Assembly (NCBI GenBank): GCA_932222125.1
Contig: CAKNZJ010000207.1
Coordinates: 1-55,391 of the forward strand
DNA from: an uncultured Clostridia bacterium
GTDB lineage: Bacteria; Bacillota; Clostridia; Oscillospirales; Oscillospiraceae
Direction of reading: 5' to 3'
DNA: 55,391 nucleotides
Positions 5,808 to 13,563 of this stretch are shown piece after piece. The first letter of the stretch is position 1. Each line of letters opens with the position of its first letter. Below the pieces are notes generated by a model. It saw nothing but the letters and a program-made list of their open reading frames with translations, searched no databases and was not told where the DNA came from. Made by a program: the position numbers and the translations under genes.

Positions 5808-7001
5808 TCAAGCCAGTTCCGCTGTATCCAGTGCGATCATCAATTCCTCGTTGGTGGGGATGAGGAGCACCTTTACCTTTGAATCAATGGCGGAGATGAT
5901 GGCTTCCTTGCCGCGGACATTGTTGGCGTCGGGGTCCAGTTTCACGCCCATAAACTCCAATTGGCCGGCGATGGCCATGCGCTGTTCGGCCGAGTTCTCA
6001 CCCACGCCGGCGGTGAATATGATGGCGTCAACACCGCCCATGGCGGCGGCATAGGCACCGATCAGTTTTTTCACACTGTAGTTGAACATGTCCACTGCCA
6101 GAGCAGCCCGCTGGTTGCCGGACTCCCCGGCTTCGGATAGGTCCCGAAAGTCGGAGGACACCCCCGATACACCCAGCACGCCGGACTGCTTGTTGAGTAC
6201 GTTGAGCATCTGGGTGATATCCAGATTGTGCTTGTTCATTATATACTCCAGGATACCGGCGTCCAGGTCGCCAGAGCGGGTGCCCATGGGTACTCCGGCC
6301 AGGGGAGTGAAGCCCATAGAGGTGTCCACGCTCTTACCACCATCGATAGCGGTAACAGAAGAGCCGTTGCCCAGGTGACAGGATATGAGCTTCAGGGAGT
6401 CGATAGGCTTGCCTAGCATATCGGCGGCCCGCTGGGATACATACTTGTGGCTGGTGCCATGGAATCCGTAGCGGCGCACCTTGTCCTGCTCATAGTACTC
6501 ATAAGGCAGGGCATAGGTATAGGCTACAGGGGGTATGGTCTGATGGAATGCGGTGTCAAATACCGCCACCTGGGGCACGTTGGGGCCCATGACGGCAGCG
6601 CATGCTTTGATTCCAGTGATGTTGGCTGGGTTATGGAGGGGGGCCAGAGGGATGCACTCGTCCAGGGCGGCCATCACCTTATCATCAATTTTGACCGAGT
6701 TGGCGAAGGTTTCGCCGCCGTGAACCACACGATGGCCCACCGCGTCGATCTCGCTCATAGAGGCGATGACACCGTGATCAGGGTCCACCAGCGCGTTCAG
6801 CACGGTTTGGATGGCCTCGGAATGGGTGGGCATGACCACATCTGCCGCGTCCACAGCGCCCTTACCGGGAGCCTTGTAGGTGAATTTGCCGTCGATCCCG
6901 ATGCGTTCGCAAAGTCCCTTGGCCAGCACCTCCTGATTACCAGTATCCAGCAGCTGGTATTTCAAAGAAGAACTACCGGCGTTGATGACAAGAACTTTCA
7001 T
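5808..7001 (-). CDS. ackA: acetate kinase
   Basis: Interconverts acetyl phosphate + ADP and acetate + ATP; ATP-forming step of fermentative acetate production. The 397 residues have all ASKHA signatures: MKVLVINAGSSSLKYQLLDT at the N-terminus, FDTAFHQTIP, YGFHGTSHKYVS, HLGNGSSVTAIDGGKSVDTS, and FTAGVGENSAEQR near the end. The ATG at 7001 has GGAG 8 bases upstream; an in-frame GTG at 7010 is less likely. No pta is adjacent. The gene is divergent from tmcAL, another acetate-using enzyme. Confidence 0.98.
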   Translation of the reverse strand: MKVLVINAGSSSLKYQLLDTGNQEVLAKGLCERIGIDGKFTYKAPGKGAVDAADVVMPTHSEAIQTVLNALVDPDHGVIASMSEIDAVGHRVVHGGETFANSVKIDDKVMAALDECIPLAPLHNPANITGIKACAAVMGPNVPQVAVFDTAFHQTIPPVAYTYALPYEYYEQDKVRRYGFHGTSHKYVSQRAADMLGKPIDSLKLISCHLGNGSSVTAIDGGKSVDTSMGFTPLAGVPMGTRSGDLDAGILEYIMNKHNLDITQMLNVLNKQSGVLGVSGVSSDFRDLSEAGESGNQRAALAVDMFNYSVKKLIGAYAAAMGGVDAIIFTAGVGENSAEQRMAIAGQLEFMGVKLDPDANNVRGKEAIISAIDSKVKVLLIPTNEELMIALDTAELA

Positions 7002-7181
7002 GTTTGACACTCCTTTGGTAAGACTCCAAATGGGAAGGGGATTATTTTGCTTACAATAAAAAATTAGGTAAAATAGGTATTTACTTCTGCGGTTGATTTG
7101 TTATATTATAATACGAAAAATAGAAACCTGCAAGTATTTTTCTCAAAATTGACTAAAAAGGTAAAAAGGAATGAGGCGGAG

Positions 7182-8294
7182 ATGAGGGTGGTTGGCATTG
7201 TGGCGGAGTACAATCCATTTCATGCCGGCCACCGTTTTCACCTAGAGCAGACCCGCCGTCTGATGGGCGATTGCGCTATCGTTGTGGCCATGAGCGGTAA
7301 CTTTGTCCAGCGAGGGGACTGCGCTATCTTTGACAAGTGGACCCGGGCCCGTGCCGCTCTGGAGGGAGGGGCGGATCTGGTACTGGAGCTGCCCACGGTA
7401 TGGGCTGCTGCTTCGGCGGAGCATTTCGCATGGGGGGCAGTCAGCCTTTTGCGGGAGGCGGGAGCCCAGGCGCTATCCTTTGGCAGCGAGTCGGTGGACA
7501 GCACCGGTCTGGCCCGGGTAGCCGCCTGTTTGGACAGCCAGGAGTTTCATAGGGGCCTACGTATGTTTTTAGATCAGGGGATGCCCTTCGCTGCCTGCCG
7601 TCAGAGGGCCGCGGCCACCCTATTGGGGGATGGGCTTGCCGGGTTACTGTCCCAGCCCAACGACAATTTGGGGGTAGAGTATCTCAAGGCGGCCCGGCGG
7701 TTGGGCTGGAACCCGGAGGTATTGGCGATTCCACGGAGGGGGGCGGGTCATGATGGCGGAGACCATCCAGGCTATCCGTCCGCCTCCTGGCTGCGGGAGC
7801 GCATTCTGGCCGGGAGGCCGCCGGTGGGGAATCCGGCCAGCCTCAAATATGGGGAGCGGGGTGTGCTGGCCCGACTGAGGGCCATGAACCCGGAGGATTT
7901 TGCGCGGCTGCCCGACAGTTGTGAGGGGCTGGACAGGCGGCTTTACCGGGCCGTCCGCGAGGGGACGAGCCTGGATGAGGTGTACCAGCTGGCTAAGACC
8001 AAACGGTATGCCCACGCCCGTATCCGCCGCATGGTGTTGTGGGCCGCGCTGGGACTGGGGGCGGCGGACCGCCCCCAAACGCCTCCCTATTTGCGGGTGT
8101 TGGGGGCGAACGGACAGGGTAGAAGGGTGCTGAAGGATTTGACCACAGAGCGGCCTGTCATTACAAAGCCTGCCCACGGCAGGGGGCTTGCGCTGTTGGA
8201 GCTGGAAGCAAAATGTACAGACTTCTATGCTCTATGCCGGGAATATTCTCTGCCCTGTGGGGCAGAGTGGACAGTTAGTCCGGTGATGCTTTAG
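7182..8294 (+). CDS. tmcAL: tRNA(Met) cytidine acetate ligase (TmcAL/YlbM)
   Basis: Uses ATP and acetate to acetylate C34 of elongator tRNA-Met through an acetyl-AMP intermediate. The 370 residues begin MRVVGIVAEYNPFHAGHRFH, the HxGH nucleotidyltransferase motif, followed by VVAMSGNFVQRGDCAIFDKW and ELPTVWAAASAEHFAWGAV. The C-terminal half carries the family helical region (TKRYAHARIRRM). The start is set by homology at 7182 with GGCGGAG upstream; the open frame extends to 7098 without an SD. Slightly shorter than the ~400 residues of B. subtilis. A TATAAT at 7107-7112 may be the -10 but its -35 is unclear. Confidence 0.92.
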   Translation: MRVVGIVAEYNPFHAGHRFHLEQTRRLMGDCAIVVAMSGNFVQRGDCAIFDKWTRARAALEGGADLVLELPTVWAAASAEHFAWGAVSLLREAGAQALSFGSESVDSTGLARVAACLDSQEFHRGLRMFLDQGMPFAACRQRAAATLLGDGLAGLLSQPNDNLGVEYLKAARRLGWNPEVLAIPRRGAGHDGGDHPGYPSASWLRERILAGRPPVGNPASLKYGERGVLARLRAMNPEDFARLPDSCEGLDRRLYRAVREGTSLDEVYQLAKTKRYAHARIRRMVLWAALGLGAADRPQTPPYLRVLGANGQGRRVLKDLTTERPVITKPAHGRGLALLELEAKCTDFYALCREYSLPCGAEWTVSPVML

Positions 8295-8385
8295 ACCTGA
8301 TACTGTCAGGGAATTTACAGAAAATTGATAATTTCTCCCTGTAGGTGGGGTAGAATCAAACATCATAATCAAGGAGGCGGCCGCC

Positions 8386-9234
8386 ATGTATTATCATAAC
8401 AATAACAACGGCCTGATTGACAGGTTTTGCGCCAAACATCCCGGATTTGGCATACAAAATCTGATGCTCTATATTGTGGGGGGGCAGGTTGTCGTGTTCC
8501 TGCTGAAGCTGTTTTTCCCCGATGTTTATCAGATGTTTGACCTCGTTGGGGCACAGGTTCTCCGGGGACAGGTGTGGCGGTTGGTAACTTTCGTTTTTCT
8601 GCCAAGTTCCAGCAATCCCTTTTTTCTACTGTTGAGCGGCTACTTCTACTATTGGATCGGCCAACTGCTGGAGAGGGAGTGGGGAAGCACAAAGTTTACC
8701 CTATTCTATCTGTCCGGGGTGGTGCTGTCCATAACCTATGGGCTGGCATTTGGCATTGCCAGTATCTATTACGTCAACTTGTCCATCTTCCTGATCATCG
8801 CCACCTTGTATGGGGAGATGCAGGTGCTGCTGTTCTTTGTGGTGCCTATCAAGATGAAGTGGCTGGCCATTTTGGATGTGGTTTTAATCTTGGCAGACGC
8901 GGTTCCCATGGCAAGGATGGGGTGGTGGGCGGACGCGCTGGCGCCGCTGCCATCCTTTGTTAACTACTTTATATTTACCTGGCCGGTATGGTCCTACAAG
9001 CTGGGCATTGCCCGGAGGAAAACGGACCCTAAGGTCATCCATTTCAAACGGGCAGCCCGACAGGCGGAGAAAAAGGGCCGGGAGACCGGCAGTTATCTTC
9101 ATAAATGCGCGGTGTGCGGTGTCACCGATGCGATGGAGCCGGATATGGAATTTCGTTATTGTTCCAAATGCGACGGCTACTACTGCTACTGCGCCAACCA
9201 CATCAACAATCATGTGCACATACGTCAGGACTGA
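8386..9234 (+). CDS. rhomboid-like membrane protein with C-terminal zinc ribbon
   Basis: A 282-residue protein with about six hydrophobic segments between residues 22 and 210, beginning NLMLYIVGGQVVVFLLKLFF. QVWRLVTFVFLPSSSNPF is the loop 1 motif of rhomboids, and LEREWGSTKFTLFYLSG also matches. At the position where active rhomboids have GxSG the sequence reads GIASIYYVNLSIFLIIA, with no GxSG, so proteolysis is doubtful. After residue 240 a cytosolic tail has CAVCG ... YCSKC ... CYC and several His, a zinc-ribbon-like cluster. SD AAGGAGG precedes the start. It stands alone with its own promoter region. Confidence 0.78.
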   Translation: MYYHNNNNGLIDRFCAKHPGFGIQNLMLYIVGGQVVVFLLKLFFPDVYQMFDLVGAQVLRGQVWRLVTFVFLPSSSNPFFLLLSGYFYYWIGQLLEREWGSTKFTLFYLSGVVLSITYGLAFGIASIYYVNLSIFLIIATLYGEMQVLLFFVVPIKMKWLAILDVVLILADAVPMARMGWWADALAPLPSFVNYFIFTWPVWSYKLGIARRKTDPKVIHFKRAARQAEKKGRETGSYLHKCAVCGVTDAMEPDMEFRYCSKCDGYYCYCANHINNHVHIRQD

Positions 9235-9273
9235 TGTGGAGTGCTGTGCCCGATCCCATGGAGCTTCCAGGGA

Positions 9274-9302
9274 TTGACAAGCAGGGATAAGAGGAGTATG
9301 CT
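9274..9302 (+). promoter_or_regulatory. promoter of the ABC exporter leader
   Basis: TTGACA (9274-9279), 17-base spacer, TATGCT (9297-9302). The inferred start near 9309 leaves a leader of about 220 bases before the first exporter gene. Confidence 0.78.
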
Positions 9303-9345
9303 GTAGAAAAAGGTGAAAAATTGCATGGGAAAGGAGGCGCAGTCC

Positions 9346-9429
9346 ATGACTTACCAGGGGCTATTGCAGGGGAAGAGCGGAGCGGAAGAACAAAAGGCAG
9401 GGACTGCCCCGATGTGGAAAGTAGGGTAG
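9346..9429 (+). CDS. 27-residue leader peptide of the ABC exporter
   Basis: ATG at 9346 preceded by a perfect SD (AAGGAGG, 8 bases upstream). It encodes MTYQGLLQGKSGAEEQKAGT then APMWKVG, stop at 9427-9429. The ORF ends 30 bases before a strong intrinsic terminator, and the exporter genes lie just beyond. GCAGTCC (9339-9345), next to the start codon, can pair with GGACTGC (9401-9407) inside the ORF. AGGGGCT (9356-9362) can pair with AGCCCCT (9460-9466), the left arm of the terminator. This resembles ribosome-mediated attenuators of multidrug ABC genes such as bmrB-bmrCD in B. subtilis. Function inferred, not shown. Confidence 0.6.
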   Translation: MTYQGLLQGKSGAEEQKAGTAPMWKVG

Positions 9430-9458
9430 GTGTCCACTGCGCTTCATTCCGGCTAGGA

Positions 9459-9487
9459 AAGCCCCTCTGTTACAGAGGGGCTTTTTT
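9459..9487 (+). terminator. terminator in the exporter leader (attenuator)
   Basis: AAGCCCCTCTG, a 3-base loop, then CAGAGGGGCTTTTTT. It is a strong intrinsic terminator placed between the leader ORF and the first ABC gene, after a promoter and with no other gene to terminate. Confidence 0.88.
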
Positions 9488-9531
9488 GCGTCTTAGTCTT
9501 ATATGCATGGTAATATAGGAGGAGAGCGGTG

Positions 9532-11373
9532 ATGGAAACAGAATTTAAGCTTCCTGGGCGGGACAAGGCAAGGTTGATCCTGCGCTATCTACGGGACAAT
9601 GGGCACCTTTTTGCCATAGCCTTGATCTGCGCCTGCCTGGGGATGGTGTGTAATGCGCTCATCCCACAGATCATCCGATTTGCCGTGGATGGAGTGCTGG
9701 ACGGTAAGGGGGTGGAGCTGCCCGCCTTTTTGGAGGGGATCAACTTTTTGGAGGTATTGCGGACCGACCCGTTGCGCGGGCTATGGTGGTCCGCGGGGGC
9801 GGTGGTAGCCGTGGCTGCCATGCAGGGTGTGTTCACATACGGCCGGCGCATCAATCTGGCTAAAGGTTCGGAGGGATTCGTCAAGAGTATCCGGGACGAC
9901 CTATACCGGCACATCCTATACCTCAGCTTTGACTGGCACACAGCAAACGCAACCGGCGACATCATCCAGCGGTGCACCTCTGATGTGGATGTCATCCGCA
10001 CCTTCGTGTGCAATCAACTGGTGGAGGTGGTGCGTACGGTATTCCTCATCATTTTGTATAGTGTGATTATGCTGTCTATGGACGTGTCTGTGGCCCTGGT
10101 GTGCATTGCCTTTATCCCGGTTGTGGGGGTGTCCTCTGGAGTATTCTACCGGAAGATATCCTCCCGCTTCAAGATTGCTGACGAGGCAGAGGGGAGGCTG
10201 ACCACCTGCGCCCAGGAGAACCTCACAGGAGTGCGGGTGGTGCGGGCCTTTGGCCGGGAGCGGTATGAGGTCCACCGCTTCCAGGAAAAGAATGACCGGT
10301 TTTCCCGGCTTTGGATCGAATTGGGCAAACTACTGTCTGTCTATTGGGCATCGGGCACGTTCATCACCTGCCTGCAAGTGATGGTGGTGACGCTTGTGGG
10401 GACAGTGGGGGCAGTGAGCGGCCGGATTTCCCTGGGGGAGTTCATGACATTTGTCACCTATAGCAGCGCCCTTGCCTGGCCAGTTCGCTCCCTGGGCCGG
10501 GTTTTATCCGACATGAGCAAGGCGGGGGTGTCCTTGGATCGGGTTGGCTATATTTTGAATGCCAGGGAGGAGTGGGACGATCCTGCCGCTTCCTCTGTAG
10601 AGTTGAGGGGTGACATTACCTTTGACCACGTCACCTTTGGCTATGAGGGCCAGCGGGTATTGGAGGATGTGTCGTTTACCATCCCATGGGGCAGTACCTT
10701 TGCTATCCTGGGGGGTACCGGCTCGGGGAAATCCACAATCGTCCATTTGTTGGACCGGCTGTACGAGCTGGGAGAGGGGCAGGGACGCATCACCATTGGC
10801 GGGGTGGATATCCGGCATATCAAGCGGGAGGCACTGCGCCGTCAGATCGGTCTGGTGCTTCAGGAACCCTTCCTGTTCTCGCAGACCATTCGGGAAAATA
10901 TCGCCGCCACCCGGCCAGAGGTGCCGGAGGAGGAGTTGCGTGCAGCGGCAGCGGTGGCCTGTGTGGATGAGGCAATCACTGAGCTGGCCCAGGGATACAA
11001 CACCGTGGTGGGTGAGCGGGGGGTCACCCTATCCGGCGGACAGAAACAGCGGGTGGCTATTGCCAGGATGTTGCTACAAAGAGCCCCGGTGATGGTCTTT
11101 GACGACTCCCTGTCCGCTGTGGACGCGGAGACGGACACCAAAATCCGCGCCGCCCTGCGGGAACGAATGAGAGGGGCCACAGTGATCCTCATATCTCACC
11201 GGGTGACCACTCTGATGCAGGCCGACCGTATTCTGGTGCTGGACGGCGGCAAGGTAGCCGATTTAGGCACCCATGCCGAGCTCATTTCCCGTCCTGGCAT
11301 CTATAAAGACATCTATGATATCCAGATGAGCAGTGACGACCGACAGTTTATCCAGAGGGGAGGGGAAGCGTGA
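9532..11373 (+). CDS. heterodimeric ABC exporter, subunit with degenerate site
   Basis: Half-transporter of 613 residues: a six-helix type I exporter membrane domain (about 1-330) and a nucleotide-binding domain (about 355-600). Walker A is GGTGSGKST (about 394), Q-loop LVLQEPFLFSQTIRENI, signature LSGGQKQRVAIARM (about 499). Walker B ends VMVFDDSLSAVD, where Asp replaces the catalytic Glu, typical of the non-canonical partner in TM287/288-, LmrCD- or BmrCD-like pairs. SD AGGAGG. Its stop overlaps the start of the next gene (TGATG), so the two are coupled. Multidrug export is the likely role; the substrate cannot be read from sequence. Confidence 0.92.
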   Translation: METEFKLPGRDKARLILRYLRDNGHLFAIALICACLGMVCNALIPQIIRFAVDGVLDGKGVELPAFLEGINFLEVLRTDPLRGLWWSAGAVVAVAAMQGVFTYGRRINLAKGSEGFVKSIRDDLYRHILYLSFDWHTANATGDIIQRCTSDVDVIRTFVCNQLVEVVRTVFLIILYSVIMLSMDVSVALVCIAFIPVVGVSSGVFYRKISSRFKIADEAEGRLTTCAQENLTGVRVVRAFGRERYEVHRFQEKNDRFSRLWIELGKLLSVYWASGTFITCLQVMVVTLVGTVGAVSGRISLGEFMTFVTYSSALAWPVRSLGRVLSDMSKAGVSLDRVGYILNAREEWDDPAASSVELRGDITFDHVTFGYEGQRVLEDVSFTIPWGSTFAILGGTGSGKSTIVHLLDRLYELGEGQGRITIGGVDIRHIKREALRRQIGLVLQEPFLFSQTIRENIAATRPEVPEEELRAAAAVACVDEAITELAQGYNTVVGERGVTLSGGQKQRVAIARMLLQRAPVMVFDDSLSAVDAETDTKIRAALRERMRGATVILISHRVTTLMQADRILVLDGGKVADLGTHAELISRPGIYKDIYDIQMSSDDRQFIQRGGEA

Positions 11374-13211
11374 TGGCCGCGTTGGATGAAAAAGAGTATA
11401 CGAAATCATTTGACTTGACCATTTGGAAGCGGTTGCTGCCACTTCTATCCAATTTTAAGCTGGCCTTCTTCTGGATGCTGGTATTCAACCTGGCCACCGC
11501 TGTGATGGATGTGGTGATCCCATTGTTTCAGCAATATGCCATTAAGGACTTTATTCAACAAAACACCTTGACTGGGCTGATTCCTTATGCGCTGGCATAT
11601 TTGGTAGCCATCCTGATACAGAGCCTGTGCGTGGTGGCCTTTGGCCGCAACTCGATGCATATTGAAATGTATGTGGGCCGGGATCTGCGTCAAGCCCTCT
11701 TTTGCCATCTGCAAACCTTGTCCCTGTCCTTTTACAATGTTACCCCTGTTGGATATTTGATCGCCCGGGTGATGAGCGACACCAACCGCATCGCCTCCAT
11801 GCTGGCCTGGAATCTGACTGATATTCTGTGGTCCCTATTCTATGTTGGGGGAACCTTTCTGGCCATGCTTTTGCTCAATTGGAAGCTAGCCCTGGTGGTG
11901 ATCCTCATTGTGCCGGTGTTGGCCATACTCACCGGGTACTTCCAAAAGCGTATTCTCCATTGGAATCGCAAGGTACGTAAACTCAATTCCAAGATTACCG
12001 GGGCCTTCAATGAGGGGATTGCCGGCGCCAAGACCTCCAAGACTCTGGTGGTGGAAGAGAAGAGCATCACCTCCTTCCGGGAGGTGACAGGAGCCATGTG
12101 GCACGCTGGGATCCGGGCCGCACGGCTCAACGCGATATATATTCCTCTGGCGGTGTTTTGCTCTTCCCTGGCGGTGGCAGTGGTACTGCTTCAGGGAGGG
12201 GATCTAGTGGTGGAGCAAGCGCTGGACATCGCCACTTTGTCCGTGTTCGCTACCTATGCCGTGGGGATTTTCGAGCCAATCCAACTCACCGCCGCCAACA
12301 TTGCCGAGTTCATCTCAATCCAGGCCTCCATCGAGCGGGTGACAGACTTGTTGGCCCAGCAGCCCACGGTGGTGGACAGCCCACAGGTATGCGCCCGATA
12401 CGGAGACTTGTTTCAGCCAAAACCGGAGAATTGGGAGCCGCTGGTAGGGGACATCCAATTCCAGGATGTGAGCTTCCGATACCCGGATGGGGGAGACTGG
12501 GTGTTGGAACACTTTAACCTGCATATTCTGGCAGGCACCACTGTAGCCATCGTGGGAGAGACCGGTGCAGGAAAGTCCACCTTGGTCAATTTGGCCTGCC
12601 GTTTCTTTGAGCCGACAAAGGGCCGGATTCTCATCGACGGAGTGGACTACCGTCAGCGCAGCCAGCTCTGGCTTCACTCCAATATTGGATACGTACTGCA
12701 AAATCCCCACCTGTTCTCCGGCTCCGTGAGGGAGAATATCCGTTATGGACGGCTGGACGCCACCGATGAGGAGGTGGAGGCGGCTGCCCGGGCAGTGTCG
12801 GCTCACAAGGTGGTGGCCAAGCTGGAGAAGGGCTGGGACAGTGATGTGGGAGAGGAGGGCCAGCGCCTGTCCACCGGAGAAAAACAGCTTATCTCCTTTG
12901 CCCGGGCGGTGCTGGCTAACCCGCGCATTTTTGTGCTGGACGAGGCCACCTCCTCCATTGACACCCAGACCGAGCGGGACATTCAACAAGCTATCGACCA
13001 CCTCCTTCAAGACCGCACCTCCTTCCTCATCGCCCACCGCCTGTCCACCATCCGCAAGGCCGACCTAATCCTGGTGGTGCGGGATGGGAAGATTGTGGAG
13101 CAGGGTACACACTGGGAATTACTAGAACAGGGCGGATACTACCATCATTTGTATTCCAAACAATTTGCCCAGGAACAGGCTGCCAAGGTGTTTGGCCCGG
13201 AAGATGCGTGA
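11373..13211 (+). CDS. heterodimeric ABC exporter, canonical ATPase subunit
   Basis: Partner half-transporter of 612 residues: membrane domain (about 1-340) and nucleotide-binding domain. Walker A GETGAGKSTLVNL (about 393), Q-loop YVLQNPHLFSGSVRENI, Walker B IFVLDEATSSIDTQTE with the catalytic Glu, H-loop LIAHRLSTIRKADLI. Its signature is LSTGEKQLISFARA instead of LSGGQ. Together with the Asp in the partner's Walker B this makes one consensus and one degenerate ATP site, the known pattern of heterodimeric exporters. It starts inside the TGA of the upstream gene. No clear terminator follows. Confidence 0.92.
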   Translation: MAALDEKEYTKSFDLTIWKRLLPLLSNFKLAFFWMLVFNLATAVMDVVIPLFQQYAIKDFIQQNTLTGLIPYALAYLVAILIQSLCVVAFGRNSMHIEMYVGRDLRQALFCHLQTLSLSFYNVTPVGYLIARVMSDTNRIASMLAWNLTDILWSLFYVGGTFLAMLLLNWKLALVVILIVPVLAILTGYFQKRILHWNRKVRKLNSKITGAFNEGIAGAKTSKTLVVEEKSITSFREVTGAMWHAGIRAARLNAIYIPLAVFCSSLAVAVVLLQGGDLVVEQALDIATLSVFATYAVGIFEPIQLTAANIAEFISIQASIERVTDLLAQQPTVVDSPQVCARYGDLFQPKPENWEPLVGDIQFQDVSFRYPDGGDWVLEHFNLHILAGTTVAIVGETGAGKSTLVNLACRFFEPTKGRILIDGVDYRQRSQLWLHSNIGYVLQNPHLFSGSVRENIRYGRLDATDEEVEAAARAVSAHKVVAKLEKGWDSDVGEEGQRLSTGEKQLISFARAVLANPRIFVLDEATSSIDTQTERDIQQAIDHLLQDRTSFLIAHRLSTIRKADLILVVRDGKIVEQGTHWELLEQGGYYHHLYSKQFAQEQAAKVFGPEDA

Positions 13212-13563
13212 CGTGAGGAGAGAATGGGAATTGTGACGAAAAATCCAAAAATATCTATTGAGCTTCCGTAATATCATGCCATACTTTAGAGCAAGCGATT
13301 TCATCAGGGGTGTGGGTTCTATACATGCCGTTAAACGGAGGGAAGGGGCGATAATCGCAACTGACCTGGTAAGCTATCCCGCGGGGGCTTGAAATTGGCC
13401 CGAAGACAGGCGGTAGTAGAGAAACTGGGAGCAGGTGCGCTCAGGTAGAGGGGAGGGGTAGAGCAGATACAATCCACGCGGTTTGATGCCCCCGGCTACC
13501 GGAGGAGACCAAAATATGCATGAAGTAAGTCAGACAAAGTGTAGCAAGGAAGCAAGAAGTAAT
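13212..13563 (+). other. 352-base gap; probable long leader of the SLH gene
   Basis: No gene is visible. From about 13300 the region is GC-rich and purine-biased, with repeated GGGG-type runs (for example 13339-13347 and 13448-13458) and a complementary stretch GCCCCCGGCTACCGGAGG at 13489-13506 just before the decayed SLH gene. It looks like a structured 5' untranslated region. I considered the c-di-AMP and c-di-GMP riboswitches and could not match either. Confidence 0.35.

Noticed and set aside
7098..7181. 28-codon N-terminal extension of TmcAL
   Set aside because: It precedes the conserved MRVVGIVAEYNPFH start, has no SD and covers the likely promoter.
12315..13037. 240-codon minus-strand frame within the second ABC gene
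   Set aside because: Shadow of a gene with complete ABC motifs on the plus strand.
13290..13520. Candidate cyclic-di-AMP (ydaO) or cyclic-di-GMP riboswitch
   Set aside because: A few short words such as GCTACCGGAGG recall the 3' end of ydaO, but the 5' half and the conserved cores could not be located.
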